A stretch of DNA of 64,000 nt from Gymnopus androsaceus JB14 (Eukaryota; Basidiomycota; Agaricomycetes; Agaricales; Omphalotaceae), in assembly GCA_009733575.1 (NCBI GenBank), contig ML769384.1, forward strand, positions 933,257-997,256, written 5' to 3'. The position numbers and the translations under genes were made by a program. The notes under the pieces were generated by a model. That model was not told where the DNA came from. It worked only from the letters and a program-made list of their open reading frames with translations, and made no database searches. Of the stretch, positions 22,801-35,010 are shown piece after piece; within the stretch, counting starts at the first letter, position 1, and every line of letters starts with the position of its first letter.

Positions 22801-23250
22801 AAAATGTACGGGGACTGTGGGGCTGAGGATAGTCCGCATGCCCGGCCCAGGTAAAGGGTCCGATTTCCGACCAGGACGGGGATGCTCAGTCGAATTGTAC
22901 CCTAAAATCTGCTCTCGATGAACGTGCCTTTGTTCGAGCTGCTGGTGCTGGCGCTGCTGCAAATGTTCTGGAGAAAAAGGATATGGGTTGTGCCATGAGC
23001 TGCTGGCTGCTGGGAATTTCGACCTTTCCTCGGCAGCAGCGACAGCGAGTGCATTGAGACCGACTGAAGGGAGCGCTGGAGGGGAGCGTCTGAGATGGGG
23101 AGCAAGGACGACGGGCTCTGGGATTATTCGCGGTTCTTCTGCAGGCTGGTCGTCGTCACAGAGCAGCGACGAAATAGCAAGACGACGGGACATGAAAGAT
23201 AAAGTCAAGAACAATTCGGGTCCGATTTCCGAGCTTTCATCATGTGCCAT
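19883..23250 (-). CDS. PHD-finger protein of the CFP1/Spp1 family (Set1/COMPASS)
   Basis: Likely the H3K4me-reading subunit of the Set1 methyltransferase complex, nuclear. ATG at 23,250. The first exon (23,250 to about 21,590) encodes a long disordered Pro/Ser/Arg-rich region not found in yeast Spp1. A PHD finger follows around 21,160-20,940: LYCLCKTKYNEDKPMIACDS then, after an intron, CDEWYHMRC and a final CPTC. Next is the Cys-rich CFP1 C-terminal module (ARCLFGLN, KYCSEECGVKTLRKKI, about 20,880-20,690), a coiled coil (KQEREIERLNGLLADIEQIR) and a Lys-rich tail KKGKKRKAPS ending at 19,883. No CXXC DNA-binding domain was seen. The first exon is unusually long for this window. Confidence 0.8.
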
Positions 23251-23730
23251 GTGTATTACTTGTAATATTTGTACAACGAGACATTGCGGCGAGACCCACT
23301 CGATAATTACGAAGAATTAAAGTCAAATATTTCGAGTTCACCGCACCCAAGTCCCATCCTGAATAGTTTCTTCTCCAGCCAAATATGACGGTCTCAAGGT
23401 CCTCGATCCACACCAGTCCCTAAAAGGCGGGCGGATCATCGTCGAGATGCTTTTGAATGGCTGCAACGCATTGTTAGAAAGAGTGGACAACATACTCAAC
23501 GTCGGGGAGCTCACCTGTGGTTTTGCGTTAAGAAGAAAAAAGCCAATAACCTCGCTTTTTATGCATTTCAGGGCCCGTTTCGGGCCGTCGCATTACTAAT
23601 CATAGCCAGCTAACGTAAATCCTGCTTTGTTTTTGCCCATCGCATCGTGTGCTCGAGACTGATACCTTCAGATTTACCTAGTCGCTCTAGCATCTAGCAG
23701 CTGCAAACAATAAAAAAGGCCCCGTCCATC

Positions 23731-24946
23731 ATGTCGGTGGCCTCCAAAAACCCCTTTGCTCTTCTCGATGACGGTACTTATCCATCTGATAAAATCTGAA
23801 AAAAAAATCTTACAATCTTATAGGCGCAGATGCTTCGCCTGCTCCTGCTGCTGCTGCCCCTGCCCCTCCGGCCCCTGCTGCCCCTGCTAGGGACAAAAAG
23901 CCTCAGACTCAAAAGGGCCCCCGCGGTGGCCAGTACTACTCTCGTGGCGGAGCAAGAAACTCTGGCTCCCATGCTGACGCCAATCCCAACCAGAATGGCA
24001 TAGATCAAGCCGAATCTGCGCCCAGGAAGTGTAGGTTTATTCGATTCTATTTATTATTATTTCTCATTCCTTGCAGTCGAAGGTGGCCGCGGTCGTGGTC
24101 GTGGTCGCGGAGGCGATGCCAGAGGCGCAGGCCGTGGTGGTCGTCGTCCTTTTGACAAGCACTCTGCTACTGGCAGAACGTAAGTTCAACAATAATTAAT
24201 CTTTATCCTCTTCTAATACATCTACAGCGACTCGGTCAAAAAGGTTCACCAAGGCTGGGGAGGCGACGATGGCGACACCGAGTTGCAAGCCGAAGCTGCT
24301 GCTACTGTCGATGCTGCCGCTGAGCAGCAATCTGGCGATGCTTGGGGTGCTCCTGCTGGCGGCGACGCTGCAGGTTGGGGAACCGAGGCTGCCACCACCG
24401 ACGCCGCGGCTTGGGATGCTCCCGCTGGTGCAGAGTCTACCGACGCAGCGCCTACCACCGAGGACAAGCCCGCTGAAGCGTCGTCCCCGTCGGGAAGAGG
24501 AAGAGGAAGACAACACGCTCACCCTCGACCAGTATCTCGCTCAGAAGAAGGAAAAGGAAGCTGCTGCCTTGCCCGAAAAGCCTCAAGGACGTCAGGCTAA
24601 CGAAGGTGCAGAAGGTGATCTTTTCAAAGACGCCGTCCCTATCCAGAAAGGCGGCGAAGAGGATGCCTACTTTGTCGGCAAGGGCAAATCCGCCCCCAAA
24701 GCGCGCACCAAAAAGGAAGAAAAGGTTTACCTCGAGATCGACGCCCGTTTCGAACGACCTTCCCGTGGTGGCCGTGGCCGTGGAGATGGTAGGGGTCGTG
24801 GTGAAGGCAGAGGAGGAGGAGGAGGAGGCCGTGGTGCCGCACGTGGCGACCGTCGCGGTGGTCCTCGGGGTGGAGGTGCTCGTCAGAACAACGGTGCTCC
24901 CACCGTCAATGTTGACGACGAGACGGCGTTCCCGTCTCTCTCTTGA
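23731..24946 (+). CDS. Stm1/SERBP1-like ribosome-associated RGG protein, one frame break
   Basis: Hyaluronan/mRNA-binding (HABP4/PAI-RBP1) family; Stm1 preserves inactive 80S ribosomes. Start MSVASKNPFALLDD at 23,731; three introns; Ala/Pro-rich segment; RGG-type FEGGRGRGRGRGG; SATGRTDSVKKVHQGWGGDD, the family signature; then an Ala/Asp-rich region, LTLDQYLAQKKEKEAA, DLFKDAVPIQ, and a C-terminal Arg/Gly-rich tail ending DDETAFPSLS. Between PAEASSPS and EEEEEDNTLTL the frame slips by one base at 24,490-24,500, where GTCGGGAAG would need two G instead of three. In a highly expressed gene this is more likely a sequence error than a mutation. Divergent from the PHD gene. Confidence 0.8.
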
Positions 24947-25662
24947 CCGGATCATGTACTGTCCAAAGCAACCAAATCATCATATCAAACATAAAAAGCA
25001 CTCTGTGCAGTTCTCTGACGCTATCATGACTTTTATATCTGCTTTCTTGCCTGCGTTCATCTATCATGTCTTGCTTCCTTTCTAATGATCTCAACGTCTC
25101 AAACGTATCTATGGCATTCATTTCTAATACTATGCGCATGTAACTGTAAGCAGAAGTGTACAAAGTTGAACGTATGACTGGAGTGATGACGAGTGGAATT
25201 TATGACATGATGTTGAAAGGAATTCATTTGGAATGGATACAATGTACAAATATCGCTAGACTAAGAATCCGCAGAACCTAGTGAAGAACCACAAGTTAGC
25301 AAAGATTCAAAGAGGAAAAACGAAGCATGAAAGAAAAAAAGAAAATCATCTCAGCAAGTCATTCATGTCATTAAAACATTCGAGCTCGAAAGCCCAAAGC
25401 CTCAGATCGGCTAAGAGGTGCCAATTGGTTGAAGATACAACACTCGTCATTGAAGAAGGAAAGGAAGGAGAGCATCGGAATGGAGTAAAAGCTTACCTTG
25501 AGCGTGTTGGAACGAAGAAAGAACGACTTTTGAGCGTCAATTTATAGCACGAAAGAGGGAGCACATGATGCGTGGGAGAATAACTGTACATGTAAGATGA
25601 GCGCTTAGGGCTCGAAAAACGAAATCGTTTCCGTTTCGCCGTCGTTTCGTGCCTCCAAAACC
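24947..25662. other. Intergenic region upstream of RPS3, no gene seen
   Basis: Holds the 3' flank of the Stm1-like gene and the RPS3 promoter. An A-rich stretch lies at 25,280-25,360. No conserved reading frame was found. Confidence 0.4.
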
Positions 25663-25718
25663 GTAAGTCGCAGCGTATTAATCCGACTTTCGATCTCTAA
25701 TCTCCTGCTCTCTCTCAG
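25663..25718 (+). other. Probable 5'-UTR intron of RPS3
   Basis: GTAAGT at 25,663 and a pyrimidine-rich CTCTCTCTCAG ending at 25,718, 20 bp upstream of the ATG, have the form of a 56-nt intron. A TATTAATCC stretch could serve as branch site. Leader introns are common in fungal ribosomal protein genes. Confidence 0.55.
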
Positions 25719-25737
25719 TCCTCAAGGAACCCGAAAA

Positions 25738-26692
25738 ATGGCTGCCCAAATCAGCAAAAAGAGAAAGTTTGTTGCGGACGGTGTTTTCCGCGCAGAGCTA
25801 AACGAGTTCTTCACCCGTGAACTTGCTGAGGAAGGTTATTCTGGCTGTGATGTGCGAGTCACTCACGCTCGTACTGAGGTTGGAATCTTTTATCATCATT
25901 ATCGTGAATAAAATCCTCATTATTCATTTTCTTCTCGATACTAGATCATCATCCGTGCTACCCACACTCAGGAAGTCCTTGGAGAAAAGGGCCGTCGTAT
26001 TCGTGAGCTGACCGCTCTCGTTCAAAAGCGTTTCAAGTTCCCCGAAAACTCTCTCGAGCTCTACGCCGAGAAGGTTCAGTACCGTGGTCTCTCTGCTATC
26101 GCTCAGTGCGAGAGCTTGAGATACAAGTTGCTCGGTGGGCTTGCTGTCCGTCGGTGCGTTTAGCCTTTTTTCCATCGTACTGGAAGCTGATCCGTACACA
26201 GTGCATGCTACGGTGTCCTCCGTTTCGTCATGGAGTCCAACGCCAAAGGTTGTGAAGTCATTGTGTCTGGAAAGATCCGTGCTGCCCGTGCCAAATCCAT
26301 GAAATTCACTGACGGTTTCATGATCCACTCTGGTCAACCTGCCATCGAGTTTGTTGACTCTGCCGTTCGTCACGTCTTGCTTAAACAGGGTGTGCTCGGT
26401 ATCAAGGTGAAAATGTACGTATCTATTTCCTTACTTGCTATCATCCAAATCATTGATTATCGCTTGCAGCATGAAAGGCTGGGACCCAGAAGGCAATACC
26501 GGTCCTCGTAAACCTCTTCCTGATTCCGTCCAGATCCTCGAACCCCCCGTCGACAAAATTGTTTCCGAGCCTTCATCGGAGCAGCGGGAACCAGCTATTC
26601 CTATCGCAGCGCCAGTACAGGAGCAAGCCGAGTTCCCTGCTGAGGGTTACCAGCAGCCTCCTGCAGAATATGAGGCTCCTGCGTCGTTCTGA
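25738..26692 (+). CDS. RPS3: 40S ribosomal protein uS3
   Basis: Small-subunit protein at the mRNA entry channel. Exons 25,738-25,878, 25,945-26,153, 26,202-26,414 and 26,470-26,692 give 261 aa. The start [17 protein letters not shown] is canonical; the KH domain includes [20 protein letters not shown]; then [40 protein letters not shown], and [21 protein letters not shown]. The C-terminal tail is extended and rich in Pro/Glu/Ala (about 60 residues after MKGWDPEG), as usual in basidiomycetes. All introns keep frame, with no break. Confidence 0.95.
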
Positions 26693-26849
26693 TCTAGTGT
26701 AGTTTATGTGTATGTTTCCTACTCTGCAATTCATCTCTGGGTGATACATATCTGCTGTTGCGCGATAAGATTACGATTTGAGTCAATTAAGATAGCAGAA
26801 GAACGCGCCGTCATTTGCACGTGACACCACGGCTTTCCATCCAGTCTTC

Positions 26850-29751
26850 CATGTTGAACAACTCAAGCAAAGAGAAGAAGCGTCAGGAGAATCTTCGTCG
26901 GGAGCAGGCGATGCTGATGTCCAAGAAAGTGCTGAAAGTTGAAGAGGATGGGATCGAAGTACTCGATGTCGAGGTAATCTCGAGGATGACATTGAGCTTG
27001 TCGGGGTTAAAAGAAAGTTAGTTAAATCGTCATTATTTATGTGGAACGATAGTCTGAAGCTTTCAATAGAAATCCTCCTTCAACGATAAAGTCAGTTATG
27101 CACCTTTCAATCAGCTCAGTGATACTTATCTGCCTACTACAGCATTCCAACCCCACCTCGTTCGCGTTCGCGTTCGTTATTCCCTAGACATCCTGCACCC
27201 TTCACCAACACGAGTGCGGACCCTATCTCTATTGCTGATTCGGACGACGAGGACCGAAGTCGTTATAATAGACTCTTCGAGCGCCCTTACCTCCAGTTAG
27301 TTTGTGACTCTATATGGTTTCAGCATTGACTAACAATTTGCGCTAGAAACGGCCAAAGCTTTCTCCACCAACGTTAGTCGAGCAAACACTCCAGTACTTG
27401 TTCAACGACCCCAAGTGCTTTAGCTACCTATCATCCTAGTTCCGATGATCAGCTGACAGCTTATGTAGAAACGGAAACGTCAAGACCTCCGAGTTTCACA
27501 CCAGCTCCAGCAGCAATCGACCTGGATGACGAGCCGGGTCCTTCAAACAGAAGACGCGAAATCACACCAATTGATATTAGTGACGAGGAAGATACTGAGG
27601 AACATCGGCACATAGCACAGAAGAAAATGGAAGAGAGGGAAGAAGAAGAGGAATATCGAACTTTCTCTCCCTATCCATGACTCTACCCTGGTATGTATAG
27701 TTGTTTTCTGTATATACGCACCTACCGCTCACTTCTTTCTTAGTGGACCGCGCTCCCTCAACGTTCACAGCAGGCCGTCGCAGACCTTGACGTTGGTTTA
27801 GCTCAAATGCGGCTCGAAGAGTCGCGTCGCAACCAGTCTCAAGACATACGCATTCACTCTGGACGTTTCCAACCAGAAGAAACAGGAGCCCGTTGGGAAG
27901 AACCTCAGCGACTACATTTGGTATTATTACTCCTTGCTATCGTTATCCATATTGTTACTCATGTAATGACACAGTTTTGCGAAGAGCTGAGTAAACGTAC
28001 AGCTATGATCTCTCGTCCACGACCTCAAGATCATCGGGCCAGGCTGAACTATACCTCGGACGCCTGCTCCGTTTTCCTCCAAAGTATCCGCTGGATGTGA
28101 GTGAGCGTGTTATTGCATACCTTCCCAGCTCACTTTCTTCTTATAGCCATCAATAAAATACTACAGCATAAAGAGTGGACCTTTGTTGCTAGCGCCGTCG
28201 CGGGTGGACATGTTAATCAGGGACCTGACGGTAAGAATTTCCCAGTCGATTTTGTGTATCTCACTCACTCACTTTACTAGAGGTTGTGAATGCTTACAAC
28301 CAACCTGGATCTTTGGTTACATGGAAGGGTTTGGAACCCCTTGTTCTGAATGGGCATTCGCGCAAAAGTGAAATCAACTTGCTAGTACTTGCTAAACAAT
28401 TTCTAAACGTGGTTATATAGCGCCTTTCCCGAAACATTATACCGTAAACGATGTTGGACTTTGTCCAACGGCTGATGGCAGCCATTTTCTTGTCTCAGCT
28501 GGTAATGATTATCAGTTGAAACTTGTGGAATCCGTTAGCGTCTCAAGAACGCCCAAGTAAGTCTCTTGTAATCATTTTTGACATTCGCTTGATTCTTATT
28601 TTACGTGCAGAGTTCAGATTCAAAGACATGAAAACATCACGGATTGCACCTATGGATATCGCTGTAAAGCCTGGAGAACCAATGTTTGCTGTGGCCGCTC
28701 AGTACATATGTTTCATCCTTGTTTTCGTTGAATCTGCAACTTAACAACTTGTTATAGTCATGTCCACATTCATTCAGAGCATACACGCTGGAAGCAACGG
28801 AGTTCTACGTCTAGTAGCTGACGAGGATGGAAACCGAACGGGAGCAATCAAGTGGGGATGCGGTGCGACTTCGTCTCTCCTGTTTGCTGCTCGGAATCTT
28901 TGGAGGATATCGGTGAACAAACAGCATCTCACAAGGCATTTGATGTTGCACATGAAGCAGAGTCATTTACCTTTGACCTTCGTGAAGATGGTGATGCGCT
29001 TGCGGTCGATCCATTGGGTTTGTCGTCGTTTATATATACAGGCATGTCTGTACTTATGCTGATGACCTTTTAGGTGACAGAGTTGCAATCTTCACCGTCA
29101 AAACGAGATCCCAATGCGAAAGATGAGGAGGAGGCTGAGAATGTTGGTATTCGCACGTTGAGGTTGTACGATGTACGCCACAAGGACGGAAGGGAGATCG
29201 ACCAGTTAACGTTGGAAAGTTCTGAAGTCAAATATGCATCCTTCAGTCCAGATGGTATCTATCTAGCTGTAGGTCGGGCGGACGGTCACATCCATGTATA
29301 TGATTCCCGAAATTTCGACCGGCTCCTTTACGACTTCTCGCATCGACGGTTCCTCTCGCGTCTATCCTGGCAATGACAACTATGGGGTTACTCACATGGA
29401 ATGGAGGAATCTGCACAACAATCGTCTGGGCTTGCTCAGTGGAGGGCCTGATGGTAGGTTGCAAGCTGTTCTAATTTTGTATCTGCCGCTCTGAATTCTC
29501 TTGAATCAGGTTGTGTTCGTCTATGGCAGCCTCATTGTGCACCTCGTACCAAACAGCAAGGTAAAATCATCGCGCAAGTCAATGCCGATGTAGGCTATTT
29601 CTCGGTGGGTAACCGATTCGAAGGCGAGCATGATCTCGTTGTGTGAGTTTATTCTTTCCTTCAGTCTACCAGTTCTGGTGCTCATTACTTCTCCTATAGT
29701 GGGGATGGAGACGGGGAAATATCTTTTTTCGATAATTTAGGAAATATTTAA
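26850..29751 (+). CDS. WD40-repeat protein with acidic N-terminus, several frame breaks
   Basis: I do not know the specific function. From MLNNSSKEKKRQENLRR the N-terminus is charged and Ser/Pro/Asp-rich with acidic patches (SDDEDRSRYNRLF, about 27,240). The beta-propeller begins near 28,150: HKEWTFVASAVAGGHVNQGPD, VVNAYNQPGSLVTWKGL, LVLNGHSRKSEI, HYTVNDVGLCPTADGSHFLV, FDLREDGDALAVDP, TLRLYDVRHKDGREID, YLAVGRADGHIHVYDSRNF, GVTHMEWRNLHNNRLGLLSGG, and VVGDGDGEISFFDNLGNI at the stop. Many introns. The frame slips by one base at about 26,975, 28,785, 28,812, 28,857 and 29,342, always between conserved blocks. Either the gene is decaying or the assembly has indels. Confidence 0.7.
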
Positions 29752-30252
29752 ACTTGCTGTATCTGTCCTTCTTGTATTCTTCGGATTTTTGTTGTATCTA
29801 TATGTGCCACCCTTATTACGATTATCATTCTAAACACTTATTATATGTATGTATAACTTATGTATTTTCGATGCTGGATTTATGGACGAAGCCAATAGTA
29901 TTCTTGGATCGAGTAATTTCATCGTTGTTCGTCAACTCCACACGCGAGAAGAGTATCAAAGAGTTCATTGAACTTCAATCTTTTAGGTAGCAGTACAAGT
30001 GTCCAGATATTATCGCTACATGTATTATGGTGAAACTGTACGTATTAGTGGAGTGTATGCGTAAAGGATAAGCGTCCGTAGTCCCAAGAAACAAATTTTA
30101 GTCCAGCCAGAATGTAATGAAAGTCATAAATCATGAGAGGGAGCTTCGCCTGCCAACTTAAGCTTTTGTTTGGCTAACGTTTAGTTTGGCCAAAGAGGTT
30201 ATTACGGGGACCGCGTAGAATGCGTATGCAACCCAAACCACTAAAATGCAGT
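29752..30252. other. Convergent intergenic region, no gene seen
   Basis: Lies between the 3' ends of the WD40 gene (plus) and the SUR7/PalI-like gene (minus). No repeat or RNA gene recognised. Confidence 0.45.
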
Positions 30253-31029
30253 TTAATGAGCTTCCATCCAAGAAGAGGGTTCATCTAAATACTCACTAGT
30301 AAATCCGTTACCGTTGGTAGCGACGAGCTGGGGACCTTCTGCGCCCAAGGACACGATAGTGTTGTTAAAGTCATCAACGGTCTTCCCAAACAACATCCTG
30401 AGGATGACGAAAGCAGTGAGACCAAAAAAGAACCCAAAGAACCCAATCCAGGCTGAAAACCGTTGAACGGCGGGTCTCTCCATCATAGCAGCAACCTTTC
30501 CACCCAGCTTGTGACGCAGAGAAATCAGGGTGAAAGTGATATGGAAGATGATGGAAAAGGACAATGCGACGGCAATGAAGGCGGGGGAGCTTGGAGGAGG
30601 AGCAGAAAGGGTGAGTTGTAGGGCGTTCGAGGAAAGAACGGAGAGATCTGGAGATACATGGCATGAGGACAGCAGTATGAAAGCATACAGGGAATGAAAC
30701 AAACCATATGAAGGTGAAAGGGACGTGGCCGTGCAGTTAATATTGCCAGCGTTCTCTGATCGTGAACAAGAGCCTAGGACAAGTCAGTGAGAGGTCCAGA
30801 GTAACGGTGGAACATACACACCAAGAGCCCCCAAGAAAATACTCGGACCATCAACACTCGTAGCGTTAAGCTGAGTTAAAGCACTCGATGGAGAAACGGT
30901 GAGCAACGATACTCGGTCGTTGAGTAAAAGCACAGGCGCCAGGAAGGCGAACAATGACAAGAGAATCGCTGTAAGAGACAGCAGCGGTGCCAAATAGAGA
31001 GTTATGGCTTTGGAAAGTCCAGCAATCAT
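30253..31029 (-). CDS. Four-TM membrane protein, SUR7/PalI-like
   Basis: Probably a plasma-membrane protein of the SUR7/Rim9(PalI) group, linked in other fungi to eisosomes or pH sensing. Two exons: 31,029 to about 30,830 and about 30,774-30,253, joined after IFLGALG. TM1 is near the start (ITLYLAPLLSLTAILLSLFA), followed by an extracellular loop with Cys (SCSRSENAGNINCTA), then TSLSPSYGLFHSLYAFILLS, TM3 (FIAVALSFSIIFHITFTLI), KLGGKVAAMM on the cytoplasmic side, and TM4 (WIGFFGFFFGLTAFVILRML). About 240 aa. The GxCS...C...TSLSPSY loop and four-helix layout are the basis for the call; exact subfamily unresolved. Confidence 0.65.
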
Positions 31030-31554
31030 GATTTTAAGTAGAAGAGTTTCAAAGAATGAAGGTCGTAAGAGTTAGGCTGAAGTTATAGCTCGACTGGCGG
31101 GCTTTATGGTCTTCCAGAGGTCGTAAAAAGAGAGGATAAAATAAGAGACGAGGGGGACGATACTAATCTTACAGTACATCCATAACCTTTTATACGAAGC
31201 GCCATTGAATTCGCATGAATTTGGGGGCCGAATTCGAACAAAAGACAGATCAAGAGAGAACAATGGTCGGTGCGGGAGGACATTGAGTGACGTGAGCGGA
31301 GCGTTGGCTTTTGTACTTTTTCCTTGTTCTCCTTCTGGCATACATGCGGATGGATAGCAACTGGGGATGCATGAATGTAAAAATACAAGGGAGAAATTGA
31401 AACGGGGTATGGAAGCATCAACTCCGTTATGTGGCGCCAAAAAGTGTAAAGGATCGTCGGCGGCTGTCCTCGTTCAATCCAAAATGTGCTACAACTTTCC
31501 TTCTAAGTATAAGTAATAATAGATACGGAATAGAATTAAATTATAATGTATACT
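31030..31554. other. Intergenic region, no gene seen
   Basis: Upstream of the SUR7/PalI-like gene and downstream of the coiled-coil gene. The open frames here overlap on both strands without family resemblance. Confidence 0.4.
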
Positions 31555-34500
31555 CTACTCTACATCATCCTCTGAATCCTCTTTATCTGCTTCTGTCACC
31601 TCGGAAGTCGAAGATGCACTACGTTGCGGCCGGGGACTCCCAACTACACCAGCATTAGAAGCAGACCTCAATCCCAGCATATGCATTGTGGATACAGTCC
31701 TCGTCCGAGGTCCATGCCAATCTATCCCGGGCGGAGAGAAAACCGCCGATCTCGACGACGGCCCAGATGAAAATGCTGGCATAGAGACACGTAAATCCAA
31801 ATTCGCAAATGGATGGCCTTGTTGAGCATTGGAATCCGTTAGTGACCCGCGTCTCTTTGAACCCATGTCGGGGTGGAAAGAAGATGAATGTTTCAATTTA
31901 GGGTTGGTCATAACGTGTCCAAATGTTGGTGTGGGTGCGGGACTGGCTGGCCGAGAAGGGGATCCTCTTATCCAAGAGGTCCAACCAGAGCTGTTGGCAC
32001 TACTATTTAGGCCGTTCCCAGTAGGTGTTGTCGAGGGCGAAGAAGGCCCAAAGGCATCAGGATCATACATGGCCTGTTTGAGCACTAACAAAAACACCAT
32101 TAGCGTTGCGAATCTCTTCATTTCCGTTAAACGAGTACTCACCGGCAATATCATTCTGAACATCTTCAAGTTTCTTAGAAAGTATTTTCATGGCTCGTTG
32201 GACGTTCAAGTCCGCACCAGAGGTGAAATCTCGTATCTGCGCCTCTAGCTCACTTCCTGTGAGGTCCGAGTCCTGCTGCGAGTCATGAGAAAATGACCGA
32301 GCCAATGAAAACGACGAAGTCGATGACGGCGAAGGAGATATTACCGAAGAGTGCATAGACATGGGAAGGCCGAGGGAAAGCATCGTTTGGTAGCCTTGGG
32401 CTAGTAACGCCTCATCTGCCGCCCTAATCTCCAGCTCAACTCTTGCATCTTCGTTATAATTATCCAGACGCTCAACAGCCGCTTGGAAAATTTGGGAAGA
32501 GACTCCGTTAATAGTAGACAATGATAGCGCATCCGGTACATCAGGGGATGATATTGTCTTCCTTAGCTCTTGTAAAGCCAAGTGACAATCTCTGAATGCT
32601 CGTTGCAAATCGTCGTATCGATGGCTAACATGAGTGAGCTCATCTATAAGAGGGTGTTGCTCAACGTCCTCAGACGCCGCCAGCATCTCCACTTCTGCAT
32701 CGAGCTGTATGCTCTTCTTCCAAAGACGGGAAAGCAACTGCAGTTGGGAAGGCATTGCTTTCGCTCAATGGCTCAGCGACGTTGGGAGGCTCCATCTCGG
32801 AAACCAGCATTTCCACTTCTGGCGTGGAAGTTGGTGTTATTGCTTCTTCTTCCAAAGTCGGGGAGACGACGGCATTTGGCAAGGCCTCGCTTTCGTTCGG
32901 TGTCTCATCGACGCTGGGTGGCTCTATCTGAGCTCCTATCAAAGGTGCCCCCTGCTCCTCAGAGCTGGCATTCAGCTCGGACAATCCTGACGGGGAAACT
33001 CCTGAATCCGTTTTTACTCCCAGGGACTCAAGGGGATGTTCAATCACTGTTTCTGGATATCGCGGTACTTCAGAAACAGGAGTTGGGACCTCTGGATCCA
33101 AAGCTACCCCATTCACCTTCGGCACCACCGCACTGCGTTTTGCTTTTTTAAGACCATTGATCCTGTCCTTGACCGGGACTGGAGGAACAGGATCGTTGGA
33201 AGCTACAAGCAGCTCCAGCTCCTGCCTACGTGCAGTCTGTATATGTAGCTCTTCGACGAGTGACTGTACAGAGGCTTCCGTAGCAATGATTCGTGCCAAT
33301 GAGCCAATCGGAGCAGCGTACGGAGAGTACTTCAATTCCGAGACCGGGAGAGTAGGTGCTTTTGCAGTAGAGGGAGTGTCGAGCACTGCGTAGACGGCCC
33401 TCGCGTCGGAAAGCATTCTCTCCAGAGATTGACGGAGAATTTGGTCGTGTTCTTGGTCCAGCGTTTCCTGGCCCTTTCTAATCCATCTGCCTAACGCTTC
33501 CTGTAATGCTTCTTCTCGGACGACGAGTTTAAGACGCAGTGCGATCTCCCTTCTCCGACCATATGATTCGCGCATGATATCCCTCCCCAGCTCATCAAGC
33601 GTGGTACGAAGTTTGTCAGAGGTCGCTTGAGATGACTGCAGCTGAGCAGATAGATTGGTCAACTGAGTTGAAAACGTATCGATTGTGGCGGAATGACGCG
33701 TTTTGAGAGTGTTGAAGGAATTTTGTAACGTGTTGGTCGAATGTTTGAGAGAATTTCCTGTGAGATTGCATATAAGAACACATTGAAAGAAAGGTTGAAG
33801 GGTTGTAGGACGTACATATATCTCGAAACCATAGATGCAGCAGACTTGTCCTCCGTCTTGAGCAAGGAAAGCTCTTGCTGGGAGCTGGCAAGGAGGCGCC
33901 GGTCTGCTTCAGACCCTTTCCTCTCCGCTTCTAGAATGGTGGTTGACGCAAGGAGCTCTCCCTGCAGCCTCTCGACCTCGGCATGAAGTCGTTCTGATTC
34001 TGTAGAGAATTCTGCAAAGAGCTTTTGCAAACCTGCCTTGCCTTCGGAAACACCGTCTACGAGTGTAGCCTCACTACCGTTACTATTCAGTAAAGCAGAT
34101 TCCTTAGTAATGCCATTTCTGCCTTCCAATGACCGGACAAGATTAGCGTATTCTTTCACGGCCAAATCTTCCATCTTGATTTCCTCCTGAAGTTCCCTAA
34201 TCTTCATCTCTAACTGCCGTTCCCTAACTAGTCCCTCTTCCTCCCGGCCCCTTGTGCGCGCTGCCAAGGCATATGCGGCTTCAGTGCTTAAGCCTGGACT
34301 TTGCTGCTTCACTTGTAGCATGTGCTAGCTCCGTCGTGCGCTCCAAAAGAGTCTGTTCAGTTTCAGAGAGTTTGGCTGACAGTCTTCGGAGGGAAAGCGT
34401 CAGCTCCTGCGATTGAAGGACCGCTGGATGAGATGTCGGGGAATGATCAGGGTGAGGGTTAGCTCGGAGAATAGAAAGTTCTGTTCTGAGTAGCTCGTTC

Positions 34501-34731
34501 TCCCGCTCCAGATTTCGCCATACGATCTTGGGCAGATGAATTATCAAAGGAAAAGCGCTGTAGCTTTAGCGAAGCATTATGAGCTTCATCCTGTAATGTC
34601 CAATATCAGCACTTGAATACTTTAGAAAGGAGAACCTAAGTTCTAACTTGGAAACGATTGACAGCAGCTTTCAAGCTGGATATTTCGAGGACAAGAGGAT
34701 GATCCTCGTCAATTTGGTCATTCTTGACCAT
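31555..34731 (-). CDS. Large coiled-coil protein with Ser-rich C-terminus
   Basis: Family not recognised. ATG 34,731 (MVKNDQIDEDHPLVLEISSL). Most of the first two thirds is heptad-rich: RENELLRTELSILRANP, RRLSAKLSETEQTLLERTTE, RERQLEMKIRELQEEI, ESERLHAEVERLQGELLAS. A second helical part (about 33,660-33,180) contains DKLRTTLDELGRDIMRES and LVEELHIQTARRQELELLV, then a Pro/Glu-rich segment with an imperfect internal duplication (PTLEEEAITP... and PSLEEE...; both followed by VEMLVSE or VEMLAAS). Near 32,715 the frame slips between the two. The final exon is Ser/Pro-rich and ends in acidic KEDSEDDVE at 31,555. Could be a Golgi, spindle or cytoskeletal linker; the sequence does not decide. Confidence 0.65.
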
Positions 34732-35010
34732 GATTGCAGAGGACACGTAGCGATGAGAAGGCTGAAAGCCCTGTGAGATTCAATGGGATAAATTCACAGC
34801 GGTAATAGACCCTAATCCGGTATGATTTATCGCGTTATATTCTGATTAGCATAAGCTGGAAATTCCGAGGGTCCGCAGGTTGATTCCGAGTAGGGATTTG
34901 TCGATGTGGAGGACGAGGAAGAAAGAGTAGTAAGCGGAATCCGGATCGAAGTCTGTCAAATATTAGCGCCAGTCCCGAAAAAAAAGTGTGCTTCTTTCTC
35001 CACAACTACG

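Noticed and set aside
24196..24955. Long minus-strand frames opposite the Stm1-like gene
   Set aside because: They are antisense shadows of GCN/RGG repeats in a gene clearly coded on the plus strand.
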